DNA from: Aquabacterium sp. A7-Y
GTDB lineage: Bacteria > Pseudomonadota > Gammaproteobacteria > Burkholderiales > Burkholderiaceae_C
Reading direction: 5' to 3'
Length of the DNA: 64,000 nucleotides
Assembly (NCBI RefSeq): GCF_026153205.1
Contig: NZ_JAPFBW010000023.1
Span: 1-64,000, forward strand
The notes below the pieces were generated by a model. That model made no database searches. It worked only from the letters and a program-made list of their open reading frames with translations, and was not told the origin of the DNA. Below are positions 54,083 to 63,455 of this stretch, piece after piece. A program made the translations under genes and the position numbers. Position 1 is the stretch's first letter, and each line of letters starts with the position of its first letter.

Positions 54083-56947
54083 TCATCCGATGTGCGACCA
54101 AGCCGCGTGCTGGAGCAACTGGCGCACCAGCAGTGCCACGTCACCGACCTTCTGGAGCATGATGTCCACGCCGGCTTCACGCAAGCGCGCGACCAGCGTT
54201 GCGTCCAGCTCGGCCGACATGACGGCCACCGCGCTCGGCATGCCTCCGTCGCGCGCGCGCAGCGCGTCGAGGATGCGGAACACATCGCCGTCCGAGAGGT
54301 TGACGTCGCTCAGGACCGCTGCGATCGAGGGCCCGTCCGCCTGCAAGCGTTCGACCGCCTGGGCCACCGTGGTCGCTGTGCACACATTGAAGCCCTGCTG
54401 CTGCAGCGCCTGCTCCAGCAGCATCGCGTAGACCTCGGCATCCTCCACCAGCAGAAGCCGCGGCCGCGCGGCGTCCCTCCTCGCCGCCACCCCGGGGTCG
54501 GCCGGATCGACCTCGCGGTCCAGCCCCTCGGCGCGGCGTGCCCGCCAGCGCAGTCGTACCGTCGTGCCCTTCCCCGGCTCACTGTGCAAGCTCAGCTCGC
54601 CGTGCATCAGCACGGCGAGGTCACGGCAGAGTGCCAAGCCGAGGCCGCTGGCGCCTTCGGACGCGCGGGCGCCCTGCGCACCCACGAAGTAGCGCTGGAA
54701 CAACTGCGCCTGCTCCTGAGCCGTCAAGCCGGGACCCTGGTCCGACACGGCGATCTCGACGTCGTAGCACGCCGGCGCGTCGCTCGCCGGCTCGCACCGC
54801 GCGACGACACGCACCTCGCCGACCTGTGAGTACTTGACGGCGTTGCTGAGAAGGTTGCGCACGATCTGCTGCAGCCTCATTGCATCGATGCACAAGGGAG
54901 GATCGTGCCCGGCCGGCAGCAGCTGCAGCGACAGCCCTTTGGCAACCGCCGCCGGACGCATCTCTTCGACGACACTGCGCAGCACCGGTAACAGGTGGTC
55001 CGACTTGACGTTCAGCCGCAGCCGCCCCTCCTCCAGCCTGTCGCGGTCGAGCAGATTGTTCAGCAAGCCCAGCGTGGCGCGCGCCGACGTGGCGAGCGAG
55101 GTCACGATGTTCGAGGTCGCTTGCCTCGAACTGCGCAGCAACTCGGCTCCGGCGATGACGGAGTGCAGGGAGTTGCGCACTTCGTGCGCCAGAAAGGTGA
55201 CGAACCGCTCGGCGGCGGCGCTGTGGCGCTCGGCCTCCTGCTGCGCCTCGCGGGTACGGCGCACTTCAGCGTGCAGGCGCCGGCTGTGCCACCACCACAG
55301 GAGCAGCAGCACCGTCAGCACGCCGGCCGCCCAGGGCATGGCTTTCAACAGGGCCGCCCGTGCCACCTGCCGCGGCGAAGGCGGCGCGAACCAGCGGCCT
55401 TTCAGCCCGACCAGTTCGTCGCGGACCACGGCGTCGAGCGCACGCTTGAGCAAGGGTGGCAGGGCCGGATCACGACGTGAGACGGCCAGGGTGTGCTCGT
55501 GCCGCACGTCGCCGACCGCCCCGAGCAGTTGCAAATCGCCGCGCAGCCCGTCCGCCGACTGCGTCACCACCTCCAACAGGCCCGTCAGGGCGGCGTCGGC
55601 TTCGCCACGGCGCACGCGCTCGAGACAGCCCGCCAGGCTCTCGCAGGCGACCTGCTTGATGCCGGGATAGCGGGAGTCGATCAGCGGTCGCGAAAAATGC
55701 TGCACGGGCAGCGCGAGCCGGCGCCCGTTCATCTGCTCCAGGTCCCAGGTGGTCGCGCCCGCCGGCCCCAGCAACACCACGGGGTCCTCCATGAACGGAC
55801 CGACAAAACGCAGCTGGCTTCCGAGCTCGCCGGTTTCCACCAGACCGATGCCGATGTCGATCTCCCCAGCCGCCATCGCCTGGGCGATCTCCGGCGCTTT
55901 CGCCACCCGCCAAGCCCCCACGCGCAATCCCAGCCGTGCCAGCACGGCTCGGAGCACGTCGACCGACAGACCGGCCGGTCGGCCCTCGGCATCGAGGAAG
56001 GTGAAGGGGGCTTGATGCGCGACCAGCCCCACCACCAGGGGCCGGATGTCGCGCAGCTGCCCCCGCTCCTGCGCGCTGAAGACGAGGTCGCTGCTGCGTT
56101 TCACGGTGATGGGGCGAGGGCTCCAGCGTTCGATGACCGATTGCCGACGCGTCTCTCCAACGGCATCCAGCGCTGCGGAGATCCGCTCCGCCAGCTCCGC
56201 CTGCCCCGCCGGCACGGCAAAGTGCAGCTCGCCGGACGGCAGTGTCAAGGTGCGAGCGATCCGCAGCCCCTTCACCCGCTTGCTCTCGATCAGGGCGACG
56301 ACCACCGGCTCGGCTTCCAGCAGCATGTCGGCCTGTCCCGACACCACGCTCATCAGGCCCTGCTCCAGGCTGTTGACCTCCAGCCGGCGGGCGAGCGGGA
56401 ACAGGCGCTGCGTCGTCGATTCTGAGACGTAGCCGCGCACGACGGCGATGCGACGACCGCCCAGGTCCGGTGTCATCGGTGCCGACGTGTCCTGCGCGCG
56501 TGTCACCAAAGCCTGCTTGATCACCGCATAACCCTTGGAGAAGGCCAGGCCGCGCGCTCGCTCGGGCGTGTGCGCGATCGAACTCGCCAGCTGGATGTCG
56601 CCCTTGCGCAAGGCTGCCTCGAGCGCAAGGTAACTCTCGTAGCGCACCGGGAGGATGACGGCATCGAGCTGGACCGCCATCAGCTGCAGCAATTCGAGAT
56701 CGGCCCCGCCGGGCGGGCCGGCGGCCGGCCACATCTGGAAGGGACCGAAATCGGCCAGCATGCCGTATCGCAACACGGCGGGCCGCGTGCCGGCTCGAAC
56801 CGGCCCGGCTTCGGCGCTGCCAGGCCTGTCCTGAGCCCACACGGTCGCGCAGGCAAGCAGCAGCACGCCCCATAACAAGCCCAGCACGCCCCCCCGCCGG
56901 CGGCACCGAGGTGCCGGGCGCCAAGGGGAGAGAAGGACACCTTGCAT
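54083..56947 (-). CDS. BvgS-like hybrid sensor histidine kinase
   Basis: 954 residues. A signal/anchor (VLGLLWGVLLLACATVWAQ) is followed by two tandem family-3 solute-binding (Venus flytrap) domains (~50-280 and ~300-520), TM about 538-553, a HisKA with His588 (FLAHEVRNSLH), ATPase (NLLSNAVKYS, SDQGPGL, SGLGLALCRDLA) and a C-terminal receiver with Asp881 (LSDVNLSDGD) and Lys in MLQKVGD. Like BvgS but without the HPt domain, so a separate phosphotransfer partner is needed. Start ATG 56947 gives the signal sequence. Confidence 0.9.
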   Translation of the reverse strand: MQGVLLSPWRPAPRCRRRGGVLGLLWGVLLLACATVWAQDRPGSAEAGPVRAGTRPAVLRYGMLADFGPFQMWPAAGPPGGADLELLQLMAVQLDAVILPVRYESYLALEAALRKGDIQLASSIAHTPERARGLAFSKGYAVIKQALVTRAQDTSAPMTPDLGGRRIAVVRGYVSESTTQRLFPLARRLEVNSLEQGLMSVVSGQADMLLEAEPVVVALIESKRVKGLRIARTLTLPSGELHFAVPAGQAELAERISAALDAVGETRRQSVIERWSPRPITVKRSSDLVFSAQERGQLRDIRPLVVGLVAHQAPFTFLDAEGRPAGLSVDVLRAVLARLGLRVGAWRVAKAPEIAQAMAAGEIDIGIGLVETGELGSQLRFVGPFMEDPVVLLGPAGATTWDLEQMNGRRLALPVQHFSRPLIDSRYPGIKQVACESLAGCLERVRRGEADAALTGLLEVVTQSADGLRGDLQLLGAVGDVRHEHTLAVSRRDPALPPLLKRALDAVVRDELVGLKGRWFAPPSPRQVARAALLKAMPWAAGVLTVLLLLWWWHSRRLHAEVRRTREAQQEAERHSAAAERFVTFLAHEVRNSLHSVIAGAELLRSSRQATSNIVTSLATSARATLGLLNNLLDRDRLEEGRLRLNVKSDHLLPVLRSVVEEMRPAAVAKGLSLQLLPAGHDPPLCIDAMRLQQIVRNLLSNAVKYSQVGEVRVVARCEPASDAPACYDVEIAVSDQGPGLTAQEQAQLFQRYFVGAQGARASEGASGLGLALCRDLAVLMHGELSLHSEPGKGTTVRLRWRARRAEGLDREVDPADPGVAARRDAARPRLLLVEDAEVYAMLLEQALQQQGFNVCTATTVAQAVERLQADGPSIAAVLSDVNLSDGDVFRILDALRARDGGMPSAVAVMSAELDATLVARLREAGVDIMLQKVGDVALLVRQLLQHAAWSHIG

Positions 56948-57155
56948 TCCCACAGCCGTCTCCGGTGGTCCTGAGGACGTTAACCGCAGGGTCGCTGCTT
57001 GCCAAGCCGGCGTCGTTGCTGGTAGCCGCTCCACACTGCCGGCATGGCAGAGCTCCGGTCCCGGACAGAAAACCGGGCGTGCGCGCCCTGCCCCCCCGGA
57101 CGGTGGTCCGGCTGCAACGACCCGCCGGCTTGATTGATTCACATGCACTCGGGTT

Positions 57156-57800
57156 TTATGGCTTGGCAAGCAAGCGATGAACCTGTTCTGCATGTCGCCG
57201 GCCAGGAAAAGCAATTTCAGGTGTGGCATGCACCGGGGTCGGCTGCGTTCGACGGAGTACCGCTACGACGTCCATCGCAGCGGCGACCAAGCCCCGAATG
57301 CCTTCGAAGTCGAAGTCCGGGCCATGCGCATGGCCCAGCCGAACCACCACCAGACGCTGCGACGGCAGCACGGCGATGCGCTGGCCGAGATTGCCGAAGG
57401 CGAATACGCGTCCGCCGGCAAGCCCAATGCCACCCGCCCGCGGGCACGCGCGCTCTGCCCACGGTTGATCCACCATCCGGCGCCGTAGTCCGTGTCGAGC
57501 GTGGGTGTGGTGGAGAAGCGCGTCCAGCCTTCCGACAGGAGGCGCCGGCCGTCCACCATGCCGTCGTTGAGGAAGAGCTGGCCGAAACGCGCCCAGTCAC
57601 GCGCCGAGGCCAGCATGTAGTGCCCGCCCACCGCCGTGCCGGTGCGATCCATCTCCCGCGTGACGCTGCGCATCCCGAGCGGATCAAGGAGCTCGCGAAA
57701 CGCGAAGCGCTGCATCGCTTGCGCGATGCAGCCGACCGCGTCGCGCACGATGCGCGCGGCCCAGTGTGTGCTGGCGCTGCCGCAGGACCAGCGCGTGCCT
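57156..57800 (-). pseudogene. Truncated, frameshifted beta-lactamase-family serine hydrolase
   Basis: One frame reads AARIVRDAVG, FRELLDPLGMRSVTREMDRTG, MLASARDWARFGQLFLNDG and DYGAGWWINRG, the C-terminal half of class C-like serine hydrolases; it then shifts, and NLGQRIAVLPSQRLVVVRLG continues in another frame. Restoring one T near 57403 would join them (DAYFAFGNLGQR). The N-terminal half with the SxxK nucleophile is absent, replaced by the end of the next gene. Non-functional. Confidence 0.85.
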
Positions 57801-57803
57801 ATC

Positions 57804-58181
57804 CTATTTCAGCACGCAGCCCTGCAAGGGCAGGAAGTCGGAATTCATCGTGAATCCGACGCTACAAGACGCCTTGAAGGCCGCCCCTTCCTTCAGGGCC
57901 GCCAGCTTCTCGGCTTTGGTCGCCTCACTGAAGCTGGCACGTGCGAGTTCAGCCTCCGACCCTCGGGTGCCGACCGACACCAAGGTCTCGCCCGAAAGAC
58001 TTACGGTCTTTCCCATCACGATGCCGGAAACTTCGACGACCTTGTTGTACTCCGGCATCTGATCCGAGGAGCGACCGCTTTTTTCATAGCTTTTGTACAG
58101 CTTGGCGATCGGCATGTCGGCGGAGAACGCCGAGGCGGCCATGCAGGACAAGAGGATCAATGCGGCGGCTTTGACTTTCAT
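57804..58181 (-). CDS. Small secreted OB-fold (tRNA_anti-like) protein
   Basis: 125 residues: signal peptide MKVKAAALILLSCMAASAFSA, then an OB-like domain (KVVEVSGIVMGKTVSLSGETLVSVGT ... KASCSVGFTMNSDFLPLQGCVLK) with two cysteines probably disulfide-bonded. This matches the bacterial periplasmic tRNA_anti-like group of unknown function. GGAAAG precedes ATG 58181; ATG 58196 is an alternative. Its stop abuts the lactamase pseudogene. Confidence 0.75.
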   Translation of the reverse strand: MKVKAAALILLSCMAASAFSADMPIAKLYKSYEKSGRSSDQMPEYNKVVEVSGIVMGKTVSLSGETLVSVGTRGSEAELARASFSEATKAEKLAALKEGAAFKASCSVGFTMNSDFLPLQGCVLK

Positions 58182-58422
58182 TCTTTGACTTTCCATGTGG
58201 TGGGTGAAGCGCAGGATGGCCCGACAGAGCGCGCGATGAACACGCACGCCCGGCCGTCGAGCGCTGCCTTTGGGAACCTCCCTGGTCCTGTGCGGCCGGT
58301 GCTGAGCACTCTGCGGTGGGGCGGCCTGGCCGGACGGGACGCGCGCAAAGTGTAGGGGGGCCGCCTTGCGTTCTGTCCCACCCACTTCGGGGGCCGAATG
58401 TGTCAACCGGTAGGTCGGATCG

Positions 58423-59601
58423 CTACGAAGACCTTTTTCGACCGATCGCCACCCCGGTGAGGGCTTGGTTGATGTGCACGGAGTTGTACTGCTCGCCGTA
58501 GGTGCTGAAGCCGACCGCCCCATGCGCCGCCATCAGTTCGCCGCCCTGCCGCACGACACCCTCGGCCACCATCTCGTGGTAACGGCACATGCAGTCGCAG
58601 GCAATCAGCAGTTCCGGCGTCCCGATGTGTTGACGGATGGCGTCGAGGCGGCGCCTCAGGGCTTCCAGCAGATCGGTGGGCTGGGCCAGCGTCAACACCA
58701 CGCCGGCATCGATCGCGCAGGCGAAGGTCAGGCTCATGTCGTCCTCGATCCATCCGATGGTGCGCGGATAGAACTCGCCGCGGCGCATCACACCGACAGG
58801 GTGGCGCGCGACCACCGTGATGTCCAGTTGGCCGACGTCGATGCCCACCTGCCGCGCGTACTCGACCGCCGCCGGCTCGCCGTTGATCTCCCGGACCGTG
58901 CGCTGGTCGGGGTCGGCCTCGGTGATGACCATGCGGGTCGAGGTCGGAACGAAGCTGTCAGTCTTGAAGACGACGAAGGGATGCGGGGTCGACACCAGCA
59001 CGAACACGGCGTGGTCGCGATGGAAGCGGCCGCCGTGCAGCACATGAGGGTGCTTGCCCATCTCCAGGCCGTCGCCCGCCGACCCGCCGAACAGCTCGAT
59101 GTCCGCCAGCGCCACGTGCAGCGAGTGGGCCACCCGCTCCTCCTGCCGGGAGCTGCCGTCGATCAGCAGAAAGCCGAAGGTGTTGTCGCGGGACGGGCTT
59201 GCGCCTTGCGCCGCGAGCTCGCCCAGCATGTCGCCGACGAGGGCCTGCCCATCCGACGCGCGGTGGGCCTGCAGGCCTTCGATCGCGCGCACCGAGACCG
59301 AAAACTCGCGCGAGGACAGGCTGAAGCCGGTCAGCGTGTCCGTGCCATACCCCCTCGGCCCGATTTCGGCGCCCGTGGTACAGCCGATCAAGGGCGTGTC
59401 GCCAAAACGCTCGCGCAGCGCCTGCGCGAGGCGCTCGCGGTCGTACCCGGGCGAGCAGAACACGACCGCCAGGGCCAGCCCGGGTTGCCAGATCTGGTCG
59501 AACAGCTCGGCCGCGGCGCGCTGCGGGTCCCGCTGCATGCTCATGCCGCGCAGGATGGACGGCGAGGGGGATTCGAATTTCGGAACCAACGGGCACTCCA
59601 T
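58423..59601 (-). CDS. FIST-domain sensory protein
   Basis: 392 residues, FIST N plus FIST C: LALAVVFCSPGYDRERLAQALRERFGDTPLIGCTTGAEIGPRGYG, then LFGGSAGDGLEMGKHPHVLHGGRFHRDHAVFVLV, and LLIACDCMCRYHEMVAEGV with GFSTYGEQYNSVH at the end. FIST domains are thought to sense small ligands such as amino acids. Here the domain stands alone with no kinase or cyclase fused. No strong ribosome site precedes ATG 59601; ATG 59544 is possible. Confidence 0.88.
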   Translation of the reverse strand: MECPLVPKFESPSPSILRGMSMQRDPQRAAAELFDQIWQPGLALAVVFCSPGYDRERLAQALRERFGDTPLIGCTTGAEIGPRGYGTDTLTGFSLSSREFSVSVRAIEGLQAHRASDGQALVGDMLGELAAQGASPSRDNTFGFLLIDGSSRQEERVAHSLHVALADIELFGGSAGDGLEMGKHPHVLHGGRFHRDHAVFVLVSTPHPFVVFKTDSFVPTSTRMVITEADPDQRTVREINGEPAAVEYARQVGIDVGQLDITVVARHPVGVMRRGEFYPRTIGWIEDDMSLTFACAIDAGVVLTLAQPTDLLEALRRRLDAIRQHIGTPELLIACDCMCRYHEMVAEGVVRQGGELMAAHGAVGFSTYGEQYNSVHINQALTGVAIGRKRSS

Positions 59602-59882
59602 CTGAATGCAGCAGCGCCCGCAACGTCGGAGGACAGCGCGGGGGCTCAGCTGCCCAACCTTTTGATATCGGCGGACCGCCAGGGAACTTGAAGCGGGCCA
59701 CCGTCCTGTGGAGGCGTCGGAATGTGACAGCCGTCACGCCGCGAGCACCCCCGGCCTTCCAGCGTGCGCCGCGCCGGCGCGAAACTTTTAATCAGTACTT
59801 AAAGCGCAAGCTTCACCATGCGGGCTGTCGCTGAGGGTCGGGTTGGCCGCAGCGCGGGGCTGAACGACTGAAGGGGGTCCTC
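59602..59882. promoter_or_regulatory. Divergent promoter region of FIST and MBL lipoprotein genes
   Basis: 281 bases with no gene. An AT-rich near-palindrome (CTTTTAATCAGTACTTAAAG, 59786-59805) stands out against the GC-rich surroundings and may be a promoter core or regulator site. Confidence 0.4.
59871..59877 (+). promoter_or_regulatory. Shine-Dalgarno AAGGGGG for a TTG start
   Basis: AAGGGGG five bases before TTG 59883; supports the rare TTG as the start of the MBL lipoprotein gene. Confidence 0.6.
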
Positions 59883-61067
59883 TTGCCGCGTCCTTATCTC
59901 ACGAAGTCGCTCGTTCGCTGGCTTGTCCTCACCGGAGTTGCCGTCGCCATGACCGGTCTATCGCTGTCCGCCTGCAGGAGCTTGCCTGCCCATCCCGACT
60001 CGCCCCAGCAGCGCGACGGGCGCTTCCACAACGTGGTGCAGGCCGAGCAACCCGGCTGGCGCAGGTCGCTCGGCATCCTGTGGCGGTTCATGTTCGAGAA
60101 ACCCAGCAACACGGTCCCGCCGCAGCCCGTGCCGGTGCAGCCGCTCAGCACCGAGCAACTGCAGGCCGCGCCCGACGGCAGTCTGTTCCGGCTCGGCCAT
60201 TCCACCTTGCTGATGAAACTCGAGGGCGCCTACTGGCTGACGGATCCGGTTTTCTCGGAGCGTGCCTCGCCGGTGCAATGGGCGGGGCCCAAGCGTTTCC
60301 ATGCGTCGCCGATCGGCATCTCCGACTTGCCCGAGATCGAGGCCGTGGTCCTGTCGCACGACCACTACGACCACCTGGACCACCACGCGATCCTGCAGTT
60401 GGCGCCCAAGGTACGCCACTTCATCACGCCGCTGGGCGTGGGCGACCGGCTGCTGGCCTGGGGCGTCGACCCGGCCAAGGTGCGGCAGCTCGACTGGTGG
60501 CAGTCCACGCAGGTCGGCAGCCTGCGCCTCGTCGCCACACCGGCCCAGCACTTCTCCGGCCGCAGCCTGAGCGACCGCAACCAGACGCTGTGGGCCTCCT
60601 GGGTGTTCCTCACCGCCGAACTGCGCCTGTTTTTCAGTGGCGACACCGGCTATCACGCCGGCTTCCGGGACATCGGCGAGCGCTACGGGCCTTTCGACGT
60701 CACGCTGCTCGAGACCGGTGCCTATGACACCCAGTGGCCTGACGTGCACATGCAGCCGCACGAGACGCTGCAGGCCCACCAGGACCTGCAGGGCCGCTGG
60801 CTGCTGCCGGTGCACAACGGCACCTTCGATCTGGCGATGCATGCCTGGGACGACCCGCTGGAGCGTATCGTCGCGCTGGCCGACGCCCAGGGGGTGGCGG
60901 TGCTGACGCCCCGGATGGGCGAGGCGGTGTCGCTGCGCCGGCCCAGCCCCACGGCCACCTGGTGGCGCCAGCTGCGGCCGTCCGGCGAGGCCGCCAAGAC
61001 GGTGGCGCACACAGCAGTCCCGGTTCAGGTTCAATCAGCCCGCTCGACTCCGCTCGGCAGTCCCTGA
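59883..61067 (+). CDS. Metallo-beta-lactamase-fold lipoprotein (NAPE-PLD/UlaG-like)
   Basis: 394 residues. A long signal ends in a lipobox (SLSAC, Cys31). The hydrolase core has FRLGHSTLLMKLEGAYWLTDPVFSERASP, the zinc motif LSHDHYDHLDHHAI, TPAQHFSGR, and FFSGDTGYH, as in N-acyl-phosphatidylethanolamine phospholipase D-like bacterial enzymes. Likely a periplasmic or outer-membrane zinc phosphodiesterase/hydrolase on lipids. TTG start supported by AAGGGGG. Confidence 0.85.
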   Translation: MPRPYLTKSLVRWLVLTGVAVAMTGLSLSACRSLPAHPDSPQQRDGRFHNVVQAEQPGWRRSLGILWRFMFEKPSNTVPPQPVPVQPLSTEQLQAAPDGSLFRLGHSTLLMKLEGAYWLTDPVFSERASPVQWAGPKRFHASPIGISDLPEIEAVVLSHDHYDHLDHHAILQLAPKVRHFITPLGVGDRLLAWGVDPAKVRQLDWWQSTQVGSLRLVATPAQHFSGRSLSDRNQTLWASWVFLTAELRLFFSGDTGYHAGFRDIGERYGPFDVTLLETGAYDTQWPDVHMQPHETLQAHQDLQGRWLLPVHNGTFDLAMHAWDDPLERIVALADAQGVAVLTPRMGEAVSLRRPSPTATWWRQLRPSGEAAKTVAHTAVPVQVQSARSTPLGSP

Positions 61068-61242
61068 GCCTCATCGAGTCCGCTGCAGTCAGCACCGCAG
61101 CGGTCCGTCTCTTTCCTTCGCCGGCGCTCCGCACGACGCATCCGATACGGTCCGTGCACCGTATATCGCCCTGTGGCCAGACCTCCGCAGCGCGGCGTTC
61201 TGCCGCGCCCCCACCACTGCTTCCCTCAGAGAGGAGTCCATC

Positions 61243-61740
61243 ATGGACGACACGCTTCAATGGCGTTCGCAAGCGTCAGGCGATACGGCGGCCGCGGCGC
61301 TGGCCGACCAAGACGACGAGCTGCACGTGAGTTGCCGAACGAAATCGAAACTCGCCGCCGTACCCGACATCCTCAGCACGGTGCTGCCCGTGCTGGTGGT
61401 CTCGGGCAACGAAATCATCCTGGACTTCATCATCCATGCGAACCACTCGTTCCGCCCCGGCGAGGCGCCGAGGTCCTGCCCCGAGAGCCTCGACGACATC
61501 GGGTGGCTGCCGGCCATGAGCGCGAACATCACCGGCGTGGCTTTTCCCTTCAAGGTCGAACTGGCCGCACTCAACAAGCTGCGCGCCCGGGTGAAGTTCG
61601 AGCGCCTGGGCCAGGACATCGTGCTCGCCTTCCGACTGAAATACCGCGAAGGGCCCGACACGCCCCGCGACCCGAAAAAGGCCGCGTTCAAGGTGACAGT
61701 CCCGCCCGGGCAGAACATGCCCATCGTCACCAGGATCTGA
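61243..61740 (+). CDS. Hypothetical cytoplasmic protein
   Basis: 165 residues, not recognised. Predicted mostly beta (LPVLVVSGNEIILDFIIHAN, IVLAFRLKYREGPDTP) with a GDTAAAALADQDDEL acidic N-terminus and a Pro-rich end. A very good ribosome site (GAGAGGAG, six bases before ATG 61243) supports expression. No clear partner. Confidence 0.6.
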   Translation: MDDTLQWRSQASGDTAAAALADQDDELHVSCRTKSKLAAVPDILSTVLPVLVVSGNEIILDFIIHANHSFRPGEAPRSCPESLDDIGWLPAMSANITGVAFPFKVELAALNKLRARVKFERLGQDIVLAFRLKYREGPDTPRDPKKAAFKVTVPPGQNMPIVTRI

Positions 61741-61829
61741 AGGAGGTTCTGCCGCGCCGCTTCTCGAGGTGGCGCGGCCCCTCCCCGCGCATCGGTGGCC
61801 TTTGGTCCCCGGGCCGGCCGCGCTCCCAC

Positions 61830-62147
61830 TTATGCGAAGGGGGGGCGGTCCGGCGCGGCAAAGGAGCCCAGCAGGGCCGCCTTTCGGGAACCCAGACACC
61901 AGGGCTGGAGCTCCCTGGCTTCGATCAGGCCCTGCTCGAGAAGCAGGCGGATCGGCGTCCGCATGTCATCGCCGTAGAAGCCGAGTTCCAGCAGCGCGCG
62001 CAGCGGGGTGTGGCCGTTGACCATGGCGAGGAAACGCCTTGCCGCTACCGACAGCGAGTCGGAGGGAAACACCAGCGCTCGTTGGCCGAGCAGGCTGCGT
62101 TGATAGACGGCATCGTCCGAGTAGATCTCATGGTCCTGCGTCGTCAT
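61830..62147 (-). CDS. Small hypothetical protein
   Basis: 105 residues from ATG 62147 (AGG six bases upstream). The middle (GQRALVFPSDSLSVAARRFLAMVNGHTPLRALLELGF, then LLLEQGLIEARE) looks like a winged-helix-type or helical module found in small Burkholderiales proteins with no assigned function. Convergent with the 165-residue protein gene, 89 bases apart. Confidence 0.6.
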   Translation of the reverse strand: MTTQDHEIYSDDAVYQRSLLGQRALVFPSDSLSVAARRFLAMVNGHTPLRALLELGFYGDDMRTPIRLLLEQGLIEARELQPWCLGSRKAALLGSFAAPDRPPFA

Positions 62148-62359
62148 GTCCGGCCTGTCATCTAGAGGTGACAAGCAAAAGCTAGGAGGTGGAGCCGGAC
62201 ATACAAGGGATTTCCTCCACGGTACCAACCTTTGCCTGCCACACTGTCAGAAGGACAAGCAGAAATTCCGAAGTCGGGGCAGTTTGTGACTGCCCGCAGC
62301 CCACGCTCCCGCACGTTGCCCGTCATCGAAATAGCTCTGGTTGGGTGCGTTGCGCTCAA

Positions 62360-62500
62360 TGCTGGTTGGTACATCCGTAGGCCCACTCGCGCAAGGCCGA
62401 CGGGATGAAGCGCTCGGCCTTGTCGTTGGTCTGCGGCCCTAGGCCCGGGTGAACTGGTGGCGATGCCCAACTCCTGGCAGGCGTTGCTGCCCGTGCCGTC
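62360..62500 (-). pseudogene. Remnant of an IS481-family transposase
   Basis: On the minus strand a short frame reads PQTNDKAERF then LREWAYG before a stop, matching the catalytic-end region of IS481-type DDE transposases (RPQTNGKAERFIQ...LREWAYG), and the preceding bases in another frame give CQELGI, also family-like (CRELGL). No inverted repeats or rest of the gene remain. A degraded fragment marking an old insertion. Confidence 0.65.
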
Positions 62501-62609
62501 TGCCTGCGAACTCCGCGTCCCTTACGCAGGGGTGTCCACGCTCGTGGTATTCAGGCCCGTTACGCGGCAGAATGCCGTCTATCTCCAGTCCAGTCACATC
62601 GACAGCAGC

Positions 62610-63131
62610 ATGAACATTCCAGGTCTAGGTGAAGTGAGCAAGGACGAGCAACTGGGGTGGTACTACAGCGAGCCGAAATATTTAGCTCTTCTGAAGGGCG
62701 AGCTTGGCCGCGTTGTGATCGATGGGTACGACGAGGATGAGGCACCACAGCAGTACCACGTCGCCATTGCCAACCTGCTTTCCTCCTCCTTCGCAGTCCT
62801 TCAGGCCGCAGAGCAGTACGTGTTTCAGTACTACCAGGACATGAACGCTCACTGGGACTCCTCGGATGAAGAGTTTCTTGACATTGGCTCTCCCCCTGAG
62901 GTTTGGCGGCACGTCCAACTCGGTAGTGAGCTGGTCGTGAGTCGACGTCACTACGGGGACCGCGGGATATACGTATCGATCGAGTGCAACTGCGATTGGG
63001 AGCCGGAGCACGGGCTGCAAATTGTTCTACGAGACGGGAAGGTGGTTACGAAAGTTGGCCCGTATGACGGGCATCTGACAAACTCCGATGCCTTTGCAGA
63101 CGACGCCCTGGAGAACGTTGTTTACCGCTAG
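62610..63131 (+). CDS. DUF6985-like protein
   Basis: 173 residues from ATG 62610. The C-terminal half, YVSIECNCDWEPEHGLQIVL and KVGPYDGHLTNSDAF, matches from memory the DUF6985 group, often found near polymorphic-toxin or phage genes. G+C is clearly lower than the window average, and the IS481 remnant lies directly upstream, suggesting acquired DNA. The frame is open to 62457, but that part overlaps the transposase debris. Possible immunity-type protein, by context only. Confidence 0.6.
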   Translation: MNIPGLGEVSKDEQLGWYYSEPKYLALLKGELGRVVIDGYDEDEAPQQYHVAIANLLSSSFAVLQAAEQYVFQYYQDMNAHWDSSDEEFLDIGSPPEVWRHVQLGSELVVSRRHYGDRGIYVSIECNCDWEPEHGLQIVLRDGKVVTKVGPYDGHLTNSDAFADDALENVVYR

Positions 63132-63149
63132 ACCCGTCCTCTTTACTGC

Positions 63150-63435
63150 GCGAATTGCGTCCGAAACTCCTCGTGGCGCTCAGTTCCCCGGACCGCTGTT
63201 AGAAAACCAGCGCTACGCACTGTCGGTGTCAATGGGTCGGCCGCGCTTCTCCGCCAAGGACGGAGCGCGACGGGAGGCCGAGCGCGCTGCGATGGCGGAC
63301 GCGACGGTCAAGGCACGCAACATCGCAGCCGAAGCTGGTGTGCATCTCGGCCGGGCCGTCCAGACCGAGGAGTTGGCGGACAAGGTGTCGAGGTCCGGGG
63401 CCTATGGCGACGAGGACGGGGGCTACCCGAGGTGA
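63150..63435 (+). pseudogene. Fragment resembling the end of a SIMPL (DUF541) protein
   Basis: The frame ending at TGA 63435 reads LLENQRYALSV, then AERAAMADATVKARNIAAEA and GVHLGRAVQTEE, like the C-terminal region of SIMPL-domain proteins (ADARAKAEALAKAAGVKLGRV). No signal peptide, start or N-terminal domain is present. Probably a remnant in a rearranged region. Confidence 0.4.
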
Positions 63436-63455
63436 GGCGCGTCGCCGCCAAACTG

